Translations under genes and position numbers: made by a program
Part shown: positions 24,641 through 33,186 of the stretch, piece after piece
How the letters are laid out: each line of letters starts with the position of its first letter
How positions within the stretch are numbered: the stretch's first letter is position 1
Assembly (NCBI RefSeq): GCF_046098205.1
Contig: NZ_JBJURJ010000016.1
Span: 124,001 to 188,000, forward strand
Length of the DNA: 64,000 bases
Direction of reading: 5' to 3'
Origin: Paenibacillus_AR mesotrionivorans
GTDB taxonomy: Bacteria > Bacillota > Bacilli > Paenibacillales > NBRC-103111
Notes under the pieces: model-generated
The model's input: the letters and a program-made list of their open reading frames with translations, nothing else
Database searches by the model: none
Told to the model about the DNA's origin: nothing

Positions 24641-25723
24641 TTGAATGAATTAACTATACGAGGTAAACCAGCATTTTTTTCCTCAGATCATATGATATCT
24701 GGTGAAGCGGCTGTTGACCTGGTTGCAACTTTGATGAACAGCCATTATTACCTTCACCTTCGTGAAAGCATATCTGCGTATGAGGATGAAGATGGGAATT
24801 ACGATTACTCCGGGATTTCGAACCTAGGGATGGTCTATCTGTATGTCCATAACCGGGAGAAAAAGAGGAAGGACAAAACAAAAGAGGATTATGTGCGCAC
24901 CCTGACCACTTTCCTGGTGGATATGTCTGAATCGGGTAAAGGGGATATCCGGGAGCTGTCCCGTTTTGATATGGAGATGTTTCAGGCACGATTGGAGCAG
25001 CGTTACCCGAAATCCAACACTCAGGCGAAGAAGATCGTCATTATTCACTCTTTCCTGACCTGGTGTTATGAGGAGGGTTACCTTCAGAAGAATATTGCAC
25101 GGGGCCTGCGGCAGGTGGCAAAAATCAAGGAGGAGATTCCCGAACGGGATATAGAGGAAGCGGATCTCCGGTTAGCCATTGAATTTCATAAGGAAAACCC
25201 CAAGGTGCAGTCCCTCCTCCTCATTTTGGCCACCAGTGGTATGCGGCTAAACGAGGTGATCCTGCCCCGTTGGGGGGATTTGTACTACGATCGGAGCCGG
25301 AAGCGGCATTATCTGATCACGCGGACCAAAGGGGACAAGCTCAGGCATGTCCATATCAAAGACTACGCCTTGGAGGTTCTGATGGAATACCGGCGGCGGG
25401 TCGGGTTACCGGTGGTGTTGAGCAGCGGGGATGAATCCCCCTTTTATCCCAACCGTCACGGCAAACGGTACAACCTGACCAGTTTGTCCACCTACTTGTC
25501 GGAGCAAATGGCTGCCGCCGGGCTTACCACGGTACATGGGAATCGGGTCACTCCCCACTTCATGAGGCATTATTTTGCCCAAACCTCCTATGCCAACGGT
25601 GCTCCGCTGGATTGGATTTCGGAGACTGTGGGCCACTCCTCCACCAAAATCACGAAGGACAACTACCTCAGCCGCCAACTGAAAAAAGAGCGGGATGTCA
25701 GCGATTATGTGGACTTATCATAG
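24641..25723 (+). CDS. Tyrosine recombinase (phage-integrase family)
   Basis: The 360-residue protein has an N-terminal SAM-like core-binding domain (~60-165) and a catalytic domain with all six residues visible: Arg in ATSGMRLNEV, Lys in TRTKGDKLRHV, the HxxR pair in TPHFMRHYF, His in ETVGHSSTKIT and Tyr342 in KDNYL. It starts with TTG. It could integrate a mobile element or resolve DNA, but no attachment sites, phage genes or tRNA lie near. It pairs with the divergent HTH protein. Convergent overlap with vanZ is 19 bp. Confidence 0.88.
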   Translation: MNELTIRGKPAFFSSDHMISGEAAVDLVATLMNSHYYLHLRESISAYEDEDGNYDYSGISNLGMVYLYVHNREKKRKDKTKEDYVRTLTTFLVDMSESGKGDIRELSRFDMEMFQARLEQRYPKSNTQAKKIVIIHSFLTWCYEEGYLQKNIARGLRQVAKIKEEIPERDIEEADLRLAIEFHKENPKVQSLLLILATSGMRLNEVILPRWGDLYYDRSRKRHYLITRTKGDKLRHVHIKDYALEVLMEYRRRVGLPVVLSSGDESPFYPNRHGKRYNLTSLSTYLSEQMAAAGLTTVHGNRVTPHFMRHYFAQTSYANGAPLDWISETVGHSSTKITKDNYLSRQLKKERDVSDYVDLS

Positions 25724-26328
25724 ATAGCCTGGCGGACTGGACCGTTTCGCATTTTCTGCTGCCGGTAAGCCAATTCTATAGAAAGCTTTTTTTGCTTAGC
25801 GCTGGTTAGAACTGCATCAAGCAGACTGAACCCGGCCAAACCTCCCAGCGTGTTATGCAGAAGGTCATCTAAATCAAAAATTCCTCTGGCGGTCAGGAGC
25901 TGTGCCGTTTCCACACCAAGGGATATGAGAAACGAAACCATCACAACCGGAACTGCCCGTTGAAACTGTTTTCCCAGCAAAGGCAACAAAAACCCTAACG
26001 GCATAAACATGATCAGATTAAATACGATCTGCTGGAACTCACCGAAAGAGCGGTTGTTCCATGCAGCCACATACCCGCTGAACAGCCAATAATTGATCCG
26101 CCCTCCGTAATGGGCGCCGCGGTCAAGCAATGTTAAGCCAACTACCAGTGTCAACCAGGCTGCCAGCAGGAAAACTGTTATACCCTGCACGTTGGTTATG
26201 GTGTAAAGGCCACCTTTTTTGCGATAGAAATAATACCCTAATAATAGAATACCGACTGTTATAACCCCTGCACATCCCGCAAGGGAAGCATAAGGCAAGA
26301 TCGTCGTAATAATGCTGTTGAGGTCCAT
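25705..26328 (-). CDS. VanZ family membrane protein
   Basis: The 207-residue protein has five or six membrane segments and the VanZ hallmark NLIMFMPLGFLLPLL and SLGVETAQLLTARGIFDLDDLLHNTLGG. VanZ proteins raise low-level resistance to teicoplanin and related lipoglycopeptides in some species; most chromosomal copies have unknown roles. An ATG with GGAGG-type binding site is used. It is monocistronic. Confidence 0.88.
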   Translation of the reverse strand: MDLNSIITTILPYASLAGCAGVITVGILLLGYYFYRKKGGLYTITNVQGITVFLLAAWLTLVVGLTLLDRGAHYGGRINYWLFSGYVAAWNNRSFGEFQQIVFNLIMFMPLGFLLPLLGKQFQRAVPVVMVSFLISLGVETAQLLTARGIFDLDDLLHNTLGGLAGFSLLDAVLTSAKQKKLSIELAYRQQKMRNGPVRQAIYDKST

Positions 26329-26503
26329 TATACTCCCTCCTTCTGTTCTGGTTTATTTAGTCTAGCGCATAAGCATTGCTTTCCTCTAAATAAACCATTA
26401 ACAAACTATTAAGGTTGTTGTTCCGGAGAGCTCCTGTATAATTAAATGAGAATGGGATATATTTACTTAAGGTTTTCATTTCATTGAAAAGGAGCCGGGT
26501 AAA

Positions 26504-27124
26504 ATGTCAACAGTCAAATTAGCGGTGATTTATTACAGCACCACCGGAACCAACTATCAGCTAGCCCAGTGGGCAGCTGAAGCCGGCAAACAAGCTGGCG
26601 CGGAGGTAAAGGTTCTGAAGGTTCAGGAGCTTGCCCCGCAATCCGTTATCGAGGGCAATCCTGCATGGAAAGCACATGTGGAAGCGACCAAGGATATTCC
26701 TGTTGCTACCCCGGACGATATCGTTTGGGCCGATGCGATTATCTTCAGCACCCCCACCCGCTTCGGGAATGTGGCATCGCAAATGAAGCAGTTCCTGGAC
26801 ACCACCGGCGGCATCTGGTTCCAGGGTAAAACCGTCAATAAAGCGGTGAGCGCCATGACCTCCGCCCAAAATGCCCACGGGGGCCAGGAGCAAACCATTC
26901 TGCAGCTCTATACAACCATGTACCATTGGGGAGCCATTGTAGTAACGCCTGGATATACAGACGCCGCGGTATACGGCGCCGGCGGCAATCCGTATGGGAC
27001 AAGCGTGGCGGTTGACCAAAATAACAAGATTGTAGGAGACACCGCGGCATATCAAACGGCTGTTGCCCATCAAACCAAACGTGTCCTCACCATAGCCGAA
27101 TGGATCAAAAAGGGAAATCAATAA
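26504..27124 (+). CDS. wrbA: NAD(P)H:quinone oxidoreductase, WrbA type
   Basis: This 206-residue flavodoxin-like protein has the FMN-binding start VIYYSTTGTNYQLAQW, the loop TPTRFGNVASQMKQFLD and the late GGQEQT...WGAIVVTPGY, all typical of WrbA. It reduces quinones by two electrons and protects against oxidative stress. AAGGAG precedes the ATG. A TATAAT -10 box lies near 26436. It ends in a strong terminator. Confidence 0.93.
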   Translation: MSTVKLAVIYYSTTGTNYQLAQWAAEAGKQAGAEVKVLKVQELAPQSVIEGNPAWKAHVEATKDIPVATPDDIVWADAIIFSTPTRFGNVASQMKQFLDTTGGIWFQGKTVNKAVSAMTSAQNAHGGQEQTILQLYTTMYHWGAIVVTPGYTDAAVYGAGGNPYGTSVAVDQNNKIVGDTAAYQTAVAHQTKRVLTIAEWIKKGNQ

Positions 27125-27125
27125 A

Positions 27126-27165
27126 AAAAATGACCGGGTCATGGGACATGAACCCGGTCATTTTT
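27126..27165. terminator. Intrinsic terminator of wrbA
   Basis: ATGACCGGGT / ACCCGGTCAT with an inner CATG/CATG pair, followed by TTTTT. Confidence 0.92.
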
Positions 27166-27188
27166 ATTGTTTAAGAATCAACAAAAAA

Positions 27189-27216
27189 AGCCTTAAGCCA
27201 ACCAACGGCCAAGGCT
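27189..27216 (-). terminator. Intrinsic terminator of the two-component operon
   Basis: On the minus strand GCCTTGGCC / GGCTTAAGGC is followed by TTTTTTTG; the stem begins inside the stop codon region of the kinase gene. Confidence 0.85.
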
Positions 27217-28600
27217 AATACGGATGATCACAGGGAAGGCTGATCCGGAACAGGGTTGAATACCGGGTATCCTTATCCAGCTTGATGGTGCCTCCATGCA
27301 GTTCCATAATTTTCTTACAAATCGCCAACCCCAGACCGGAGCTGTCCTTTCCGGATCCTCCACTATGCACAAATTCCTCGAAGATATGCTCTTGAATGTC
27401 AGCCTTTACACCGGCACCGTCGTCCCCGACCCAGAGAATAGCTTGCCCTTCGGCTTTTTCACAGGATACGTACAGCGACGTCCCTGGCTAGTTGTGTTTC
27501 AGACTGTTGGTGATCAAGTTGGTTATCACGCGGGTCATATGGAGCTGGTCCATGAGCACAAATAACGGCTCCTCTGGAACCTGAACCTCCAACTGGAATC
27601 CCTTCTCTTCTATTTCCGGATAGAATTCCACAATCTGCTGCTGGAACCACTTGGTGATATTGACCTTCTCTTTATGAAGAGCAAGCAATCGGTCATCCAG
27701 CTTCGCAAGCTCGAACAAATCCTTAATTAAATGGGCCATGTATGCGGATTTATCATAGATGTATTGGATGTATTTGCGTTGTTGGGTTTCGTCTTGAATC
27801 TGGTTGTCCAGCAGAAGCTGTGAATAGCCGTAGATGGAGGTAATGGGTGTTTTCAGGTCATGGGATAAATGCAGAAGCAGGCTCTTCTTATTATCTTCCA
27901 TAGCTTCCTTCTCCATAGAGGTGCGCTGCAGGCGCTCCGCCATCCCGTTAAAGGCTTCTTGAATTTCAGCGAATTCTTTCTCCGCCGAGTAGTCCAGGCG
28001 TTTGGTATAGTTAAACTGCTCCATCTCTTTAATGCCGTCCAGAATTTGCCGGAGAGGCTTCTTGACCTGACGGACCGAATAACGGGAATAAATATAATTA
28101 GCTATAAAAAGAAGCAGAGCAAACAAAGCAAAGAAAATCCCCAGCGCCGCGGAGATTTTGCCCAACGGCTCTGGAATTTTCCATAGAAGTGTATAGGGCT
28201 CGCCATTAGGTTCTTCCACCGGATAGGCATGATAGCTGATGGAATCATCATTTCGTTCCAGATCCATTTTCGCATAGATTTGTCCCGCCGCATATTGCAT
28301 AATCTGATCCTTCTTATTGCCTTTTACGAAGATCACTTCTCCTTGCGCATTCACAATTTCGAGCCATCCACCATACTTGTCCAGCAGCTCACCGCTGATA
28401 TTTTCGAATGGATATCGGTAAATATCCGAGCCGTCCACTGTTCTAAAGTCCAGCGGATCAATATAACGGTCCATCACGAAATCAGCACCGAACAGTGACA
28501 GAATCATCGTCAAAAACAGCAGGCCGCTTATGACCATATAGTTGTGAAAGAACAGTTTTTTTAGCGGCCGCCTGTGCGGCAGTCCTCTACCCTTTTTCAA
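27215..28600 (-). pseudogene. Sensor histidine kinase interrupted by an in-frame TAG
   Basis: The frame codes for a 461-codon kinase. It has two membrane segments (near 20-40 and 160-185) around an extracellular domain, a HAMP region, and the H box LLLHLSHDLKTPITSIYGYS. The N box NLITNSLKHN is followed by a TAG at 27488-27490. The same frame then continues with PGTSLYVSCEKAEGQ, the G1 box WVGDDGAGV and the G2 box SSGLGLAICKKIMELHGG to a TAG at 27215. No frameshift is needed; one base change (for example CAG to TAG) explains it. Without read-through the ATP-binding part is lost. The start is probably TTG, overlapping the regulator gene by 14 bp. Confidence 0.88.
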
Positions 28601-29285
28601 ACCGGTAGCCCAACCCCCTTATGGTTATCAGAAACACTGGCTTTCTGGGATTATCCTCGATTTTTTCCCGCAGCTTGCTGATATAGACCATGATGATGTT
28701 CTCATCCCCCAGGTATTCCTCTCCCCAGACCTGCTCGTAAATATGGGCTTTGGTGAAAACCCGTCCCGGCTGTCCCATGAGCAGCGCAAGGATTTTGAAT
28801 TCAAAGGACGTCAGTTCCTTGATCATTCCCGATTTATACAGCTTGCAGCTCTTTACATCCAGCTTGATATCGCCGATTTCAATTACCTCTTGATCCTGCT
28901 TTTCGATCCTGGAAAAAGCCTCCAAACGTCTGAATATGGCTTGAACCCGGCTTATAACCTCCAGCGGATTAAAGGGTTTTCCGATATAATCGTCTGCCCC
29001 AAGCTGCAGGCCGAAAATTTTGTCCATATCGTCCGATTTGGCGGATATAAATAGAAACGGGATAGGCGAATGAGGACGTATTCGCTTCAACAGCTCCAAA
29101 CCGTCCATTCCCGGCATCATAATATCGGCAATCACCAGATCAATGCTTTCTTTCTGAAGTGCTTCCAGCCCCTCATGCCCATTGCTGGCCGTTAGGGTCT
29201 GATAGCCGTTATTATTCAGATAGATGGTCAATAGCTCTTGAATTTCAGGTTCATCGTCAATGATGAGAATGGTCTTCAGCTTCAT
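28587..29285 (-). CDS. OmpR/PhoB-family response regulator
   Basis: The 232-residue protein has a receiver domain (acidic pocket DDEPE, phospho-acceptor Asp in LVIADIMMPGMDGLEL, Lys in LFISAKSDD) and a C-terminal winged helix (ELTSFEFKILALLMGQPGRVFTKA). It is the partner of the interrupted kinase, with which it overlaps by 14 bp. It may bind the direct repeats upstream of the neighbouring beta-lactamase-like gene. Confidence 0.93.
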   Translation of the reverse strand: MKLKTILIIDDEPEIQELLTIYLNNNGYQTLTASNGHEGLEALQKESIDLVIADIMMPGMDGLELLKRIRPHSPIPFLFISAKSDDMDKIFGLQLGADDYIGKPFNPLEVISRVQAIFRRLEAFSRIEKQDQEVIEIGDIKLDVKSCKLYKSGMIKELTSFEFKILALLMGQPGRVFTKAHIYEQVWGEEYLGDENIIMVYISKLREKIEDNPRKPVFLITIRGLGYRFEKG

Positions 29286-29310
29286 TCCTCCTCTACGTCA
29301 AAACAACCCC

Positions 29311-29341
29311 CTCCCGCCTTGAAATGCCAAGCAAGAGGGAG
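29311..29341 (-). terminator. Intrinsic terminator of the SLH serine hydrolase gene
   Basis: On the minus strand CTCCCTCTTG / CAAGGCGGGAG forms a stem followed by GGGTTGTTTTG. Confidence 0.7.
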
Positions 29342-29350
29342 ATTGAACGA

Positions 29351-31363
29351 TTAAAATAGACGGTCAGCAAACAATGATAACAGTGCAGCCGCTTCTTCCT
29401 TCGTCATCGGCTTCTTGGAGTCATAATTGTAAGAGCCGTTTGCGCCTTCAATTGTTTCAGGACCGAACAGCTGCTTACCCACTACAAAACGGACGCCTTC
29501 CTCTGCCCAGGAATCCGTTTCCCCGGAAAGGACAGCTTCTTGAGGCTCGGCATGCAGATAGCGGAATGCCATCCGCCATACAATAGCAGCTGCTTCCTGA
29601 CGCATCAACAGCGCCCGCGGATGAAAGCTGTCGCTTGCCGCCCCTTCAATCAGTCCAAATTCATAAGCCGCCTGAATTTCCTTGGTGTAGGCGCTGCCTT
29701 CAAGATCGGCGAATACCGGCTTTTGCCGGGAAGGGGCAATGCCCGCCCACCGGATAAACCAGCCGATAAACTCCTCCCTGGTTATCGCCTGGTCAGGCTT
29801 GAAGCGATCTACAGAGCTTCCATCGGCAAGAACCTGCAATTGCTGCAGATGCGTAATGTATGGAGCATAAGCGCTATCCGCTGCAACATCTGCATAAGGA
29901 TGTGGATTAGGCATTTTTTCGGCCCAGCTGTCGGATTTAATCTCATAATAAAAGGCATCGATTTCTCCGCTGCTGTCCAGCTTGAACGCGGCTCTGGCGC
30001 CTTGCTCATCCTGGAACAGAAGCGGCTCCATTTCCTGCAGGATATGCTCGCCCAGCGGGTCCTTCACAATCAGCTTACCGTCGTCAGCGCGGATGCGGCT
30101 GGTCCACATCCGGTTGCGCAGGTCGCTATACATGCCCTCCAGCTTCTTCAGATCTGTCCGGGTTTGGCTCTTAGGAGCCTCCGGTATGCTTTGCTGCGGG
30201 AAATAGTGCTTCATGAAGGCTTGAATAAAGGGCTGACGGATTTCAATATCCTTGTTTACGGTTAAGAACACGCCAACCTTCTCATCCGGGATCAGCCACA
30301 TGCCGCTGTGATACCCTTCGATATCTCCGCCTTTTTCTACCACATGATATCCATTGTAATCCTGCTGGGCTGCATATTCAAAGCCGTACGCCATATTCGG
30401 CAGTTTAGGATGAATGGCAAGCTGGGGTTTATGCATGTCTGCCGCTGTTTCTTGCTTCAAAATCGTTTCATTTCCCAATGTCCCTCCGTTAAGATGAGCC
30501 AGCATGAATTGAGCCATGTCGGAGCCGGTAGTAAGCATTCCGCCCCCTGGAAGCTCTGTTGGCACCGTTGCATAATTAGGCATAGCTTCTCCCAGCTGGT
30601 TGTAGGGAACAGCCAGTCCTTTCATAATGTCGGGTGTCAGACGGAAGCTGCTGTTCATCATACCCAGCGGTTCAAAGATATGCTTGTGCACATATTCGCC
30701 GAAGGGCTGGTCTGTCACCTGCTCCACAATATAACCTTGAAGGGTGAAGCCCAGATTATCGTAGCGGTAATAGTCTCCCGGCTTGCGTACAACGGTAGGG
30801 GTATTGTCCAGCATGTACTGCTTAATAGGGGTCTCTCTCTTCAGATCGTTTGTCGACATTTCGGATGTATCCCCGTAATCGAAGCCGGTGGCATTCGTCA
30901 GCAAGTGCTTCATGGTAAGCGGAGCGCCTGTCCGATTGGAAATCTGGACATCTCCGGTATAGGCGGCAATGTCTTGGTTCAAATTCAATTTTCCCTGCTC
31001 AGCCAGCTGCATAACGGCTGTTGCTGTAATCACCTTGGAAATGGACGCTACTCGGAATACGGTCCGGTCCGGGTCCACCGGCACCTTTTTGTCCACATCG
31101 GCATATCCATAACCCTTCTTCAACAATACCTTACCGTCTTTGACCACAACCAGTGCGGCTCCTGCCAAGCTCTCCTTCATTTCCGGCTGTCCAAAAAAAC
31201 CATCGGCAAACTGCTCTACCTCCATAGGCACCTGGGGACCGCTTGGAATGGAGGCTGGCTGCACCTTGGCCCCGAAGGCTGTGTTAAAGAGGCTTGCTGC
31301 TACCGTTAAGGTTAGTGCGGCAGCCGTCACCCTGGGAAGCCTGGATTTCTTCGTCATTCTCAC
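29351..31363 (-). CDS. Beta-lactamase-family serine hydrolase with S-layer homology domains
   Basis: This 670-residue secreted protein has a signal peptide (1-31). The class C beta-lactamase/penicillin-binding fold covers ~50-385, with SISK (Ser107, Lys110) and the YDN motif (YYRYDNLGF). A linker domain follows (~400-480) and then two to three SLH modules (from YADVAADSAYAPYITHLQQL to the end). It would be held on the cell wall by the SLH modules and act on D-amino-acyl peptides or esters. Direct TTACAT repeats upstream suggest control by the adjacent response regulator. Confidence 0.88.
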   Translation of the reverse strand: MRMTKKSRLPRVTAAALTLTVAASLFNTAFGAKVQPASIPSGPQVPMEVEQFADGFFGQPEMKESLAGAALVVVKDGKVLLKKGYGYADVDKKVPVDPDRTVFRVASISKVITATAVMQLAEQGKLNLNQDIAAYTGDVQISNRTGAPLTMKHLLTNATGFDYGDTSEMSTNDLKRETPIKQYMLDNTPTVVRKPGDYYRYDNLGFTLQGYIVEQVTDQPFGEYVHKHIFEPLGMMNSSFRLTPDIMKGLAVPYNQLGEAMPNYATVPTELPGGGMLTTGSDMAQFMLAHLNGGTLGNETILKQETAADMHKPQLAIHPKLPNMAYGFEYAAQQDYNGYHVVEKGGDIEGYHSGMWLIPDEKVGVFLTVNKDIEIRQPFIQAFMKHYFPQQSIPEAPKSQTRTDLKKLEGMYSDLRNRMWTSRIRADDGKLIVKDPLGEHILQEMEPLLFQDEQGARAAFKLDSSGEIDAFYYEIKSDSWAEKMPNPHPYADVAADSAYAPYITHLQQLQVLADGSSVDRFKPDQAITREEFIGWFIRWAGIAPSRQKPVFADLEGSAYTKEIQAAYEFGLIEGAASDSFHPRALLMRQEAAAIVWRMAFRYLHAEPQEAVLSGETDSWAEEGVRFVVGKQLFGPETIEGANGSYNYDSKKPMTKEEAAALLSLFADRLF

Positions 31364-31429
31364 TTCACTCCTCTGCTTGTTTCTCCCTTACATAGTCAAG
31401 AATAAACAAACAGACTTAATCCGGATTCT

Positions 31430-31446
31430 ATGTAACCTTAATGTAA
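31430..31446 (-). promoter_or_regulatory. Candidate response-regulator box upstream of the SLH hydrolase
   Basis: TTACAT occurs twice in direct orientation 11 bp apart (minus strand, plus-strand ATGTAA at 31430-31435 and 31441-31446). This is one helical turn, the usual layout of OmpR-family sites. It sits about 70 bp upstream of the start codon. Confidence 0.45.
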
Positions 31447-31469
31447 TGTGAAATTTAAACACAAACAAA

Positions 31470-31489
31470 CGCCAACCGGACAGTTGGCG
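31470..31489 (-). terminator. Intrinsic terminator of the EamA transporter gene
   Basis: On the minus strand CGCCAAC-TGTCCG-GTTGGCG is followed by TTTGTTTGT. Confidence 0.85.
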
Positions 31490-31531
31490 CTGTTTCTTAA
31501 ATGACGATTTATATCTCCTGCATTCCTCGGC

Positions 31532-32437
31532 TCACGCTGCTTTGGAAATCCGTTCCTTGGCGGAGGTAGAGCTTGCCTTCAATTGGGGATAAGCAATACC
31601 CAACAGGATCACCACGATCCCGAGCCATTGCAGAGAGGTCACCTGCTCATGCAGCACCAGAACCGATGCGAATACAGCAACCGGGAACTCCCCAGCGCTC
31701 AGAATACTGGCAAGGCCCGGGTTAATCTTCGGCGCACCTAGACCAAACAGCAACACGGGAATCACTGCTCCGAAGGCCCCTAGCAGAACGCCGTACGGCC
31801 ATATGGCAGGAGTCTCAGCAAGAATCAGGACAACCTTGGGTGTAAAAATGGTCAGCAGCATCAGCAAGCTCCCGGTAGTGACGTAGAAGCTGCGGGCGAT
31901 AATCGGCAGCTGAGTCTCCACTCTTCCGCTGCAATAGATGAACAATGCCATCATCAGCGCCGCACCCAAACCGTACAGCACACCGGCCACACTCAGATCA
32001 AACTGGCCGCCACCGAGTATTCCCCCTGCCAGAATAGTACCGGCAAACAAGATCAGGATGGAGATCAGTGTAGCCTTGGAGGGCCGCTTCCGGGACAGGA
32101 ATGCTTCAAGCCCCACACCGATCCAGGTAAACTGAAACAAGAGCACAATGGCAATGGACGCAGGCAGTGTCTGCAGAGACATATAATAGAAGACACCCGT
32201 CAGGCATGTGCATGCTCCAACTCCCGCCAACCGGATAAATTGCTTGAGGGTTACCTTCGTTCTCGAAAAAATAAGCATGAGACCTAACATCAAAAGCCAG
32301 CCAAAGCCGTATTGGCCGCCCATCACATGCTGAATCGTAAAGCCTTCGTTATATGCTGTTTTTACAATGGTGGACAATATCCCAAATGAACATGCGCCCA
32401 AAAATACATACAATGAGTTCTTCCACACCTGAATCAA
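31532..32437 (-). CDS. EamA/DMT-family transporter
   Basis: The 301-residue protein has ten membrane segments in two EamA repeats (~10-140 and ~150-290), as in exporters of amino acids and metabolites. The start is TTG with AAGGAGG 9 bp upstream. Its leader holds a consensus promoter followed by a terminator-like hairpin, so transcription may be attenuated. The gene downstream of the dead recombinase homologue may also receive read-through from it. The substrate is unknown. Confidence 0.88.
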   Translation of the reverse strand: MIQVWKNSLYVFLGACSFGILSTIVKTAYNEGFTIQHVMGGQYGFGWLLMLGLMLIFSRTKVTLKQFIRLAGVGACTCLTGVFYYMSLQTLPASIAIVLLFQFTWIGVGLEAFLSRKRPSKATLISILILFAGTILAGGILGGGQFDLSVAGVLYGLGAALMMALFIYCSGRVETQLPIIARSFYVTTGSLLMLLTIFTPKVVLILAETPAIWPYGVLLGAFGAVIPVLLFGLGAPKINPGLASILSAGEFPVAVFASVLVLHEQVTSLQWLGIVVILLGIAYPQLKASSTSAKERISKAA

Positions 32438-32466
32438 TTCTTGCTGCCTCCTTTAAAAAAATATAA

Positions 32467-32509
32467 AACCACCCTATTGTTTTGGAATCCAAAAAACAAT
32501 AAAGTGGTT
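32467..32509 (-). terminator. Terminator-like hairpin in the EamA leader
   Basis: On the minus strand AACCAC-TT-TATTGTTTT pairs with AAAACAATA-GG-GTGGTT around a 9-base loop, followed by TTATATTTTTTT. It lies between the EamA promoter and its ribosome binding site, so it could either end the upstream transcript or attenuate EamA. Confidence 0.75.
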
Positions 32510-32548
32510 AATTGCGTACATCATTATTCAGTTGTTTTGACCCGTCTT

Positions 32549-32577
32549 ATTATAAGCCGCGGGAGGCCAAATGTAAA
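32549..32577 (-). promoter_or_regulatory. Promoter of the EamA transporter gene
   Basis: On the minus strand TTTACA (32572-32577) and TATAAT (32549-32554) are exactly 17 bp apart. The start point would be near 32542, giving a leader of about 105 bases. Confidence 0.75.
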
Positions 32578-32593
32578 TACGAAAATGGCAGCA

Positions 32594-33136
32594 CTAACTT
32601 TCCAAATAGCGGTAAAGGGTGGATTTACTGATTCCCGTTTCTTCACGGATCTGTGCTAAGTTGTAGGCTTTGCTTTCGTACATGCTGATCGCCCGTTTAA
32701 TATTGGCATCCAGCTTGCGCGGCCGGCCTAATTTCAGCCCCTTTTCTTTGGCCTCATACATGCCCCGCCTGGTATTTTCACTGATGATGTCGCTTTGGAA
32801 ATGGAGTAAGGCTTGTACATTCTGATGGAATAGCTTGCCTGATGGCTCCCGTGTGTCGATGTTCTCTTGTAACGATAAGAAAAACGCTCCTTGAGCATGC
32901 AACTGGTCTAATGCCTCAGCAAGATGCCTCGTGGAGTCAGCAAGAGAAAATAACCTGCAAACAATGAAGGTGTCACCGGGCTTAAGCTGAAGGAACACTT
33001 GCTTTAGAACCACTCTTTTTTTGGGAGAAGAATGCTCCTCCGCATAATAGCTTTCGCAGGGGACCGCCTGCAATTGCTCAAGCTGGCTCCTGCATTCCAA
33101 ATCATCATGAAACGGTCTGCTGTACCCAATAAGCAT
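32594..33136 (-). CDS. Serine-recombinase homologue lacking the catalytic residues
   Basis: From the ATG at 33136 the protein has 180 residues, the size of Tn3/Hin resolvases. The fold is recognisable: MLIGYSR at the start, a long E-helix region and a C-terminal Hin-type helix-turn-helix (KLGRPRKLDANIKRA, YNLAQIREETGISKSTLYRY). But the nucleophile stretch YxRVST is YSRPFHD, with no Ser. The LDRLGRS-type helix carrying two catalytic Arg is LFSLADS, and the later ERxxxxxRT arginines are also changed. It therefore probably binds DNA without cutting it. It faces sulP across a 144-bp gap that holds a 27-bp inverted repeat. Confidence 0.8.
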   Translation of the reverse strand: MLIGYSRPFHDDLECRSQLEQLQAVPCESYYAEEHSSPKKRVVLKQVFLQLKPGDTFIVCRLFSLADSTRHLAEALDQLHAQGAFFLSLQENIDTREPSGKLFHQNVQALLHFQSDIISENTRRGMYEAKEKGLKLGRPRKLDANIKRAISMYESKAYNLAQIREETGISKSTLYRYLES

Positions 33137-33186
33137 GATATAACCCCGATTCGTCAAGTATGTGCCAAAAAGCACGTTCATCCATT

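Noticed and set aside
24383..25723. Prophage or integrative element around the tyrosine recombinase
   Set aside because: Neighbours on both sides (ProX, aldolase, VanZ, WrbA) are ordinary chromosomal genes and no attachment repeats or phage genes are visible.
27296..27565. Plus-strand ORF or frameshift at the kinase 3' end
   Set aside because: The minus-strand frame continues unchanged after a single TAG, so neither a frameshift nor a separate gene is needed.
29540..31309. Long plus-strand ORFs (241 and 333 codons) opposite the SLH hydrolase
   Set aside because: Shadows of the real gene; no start signals and no recognisable protein features.
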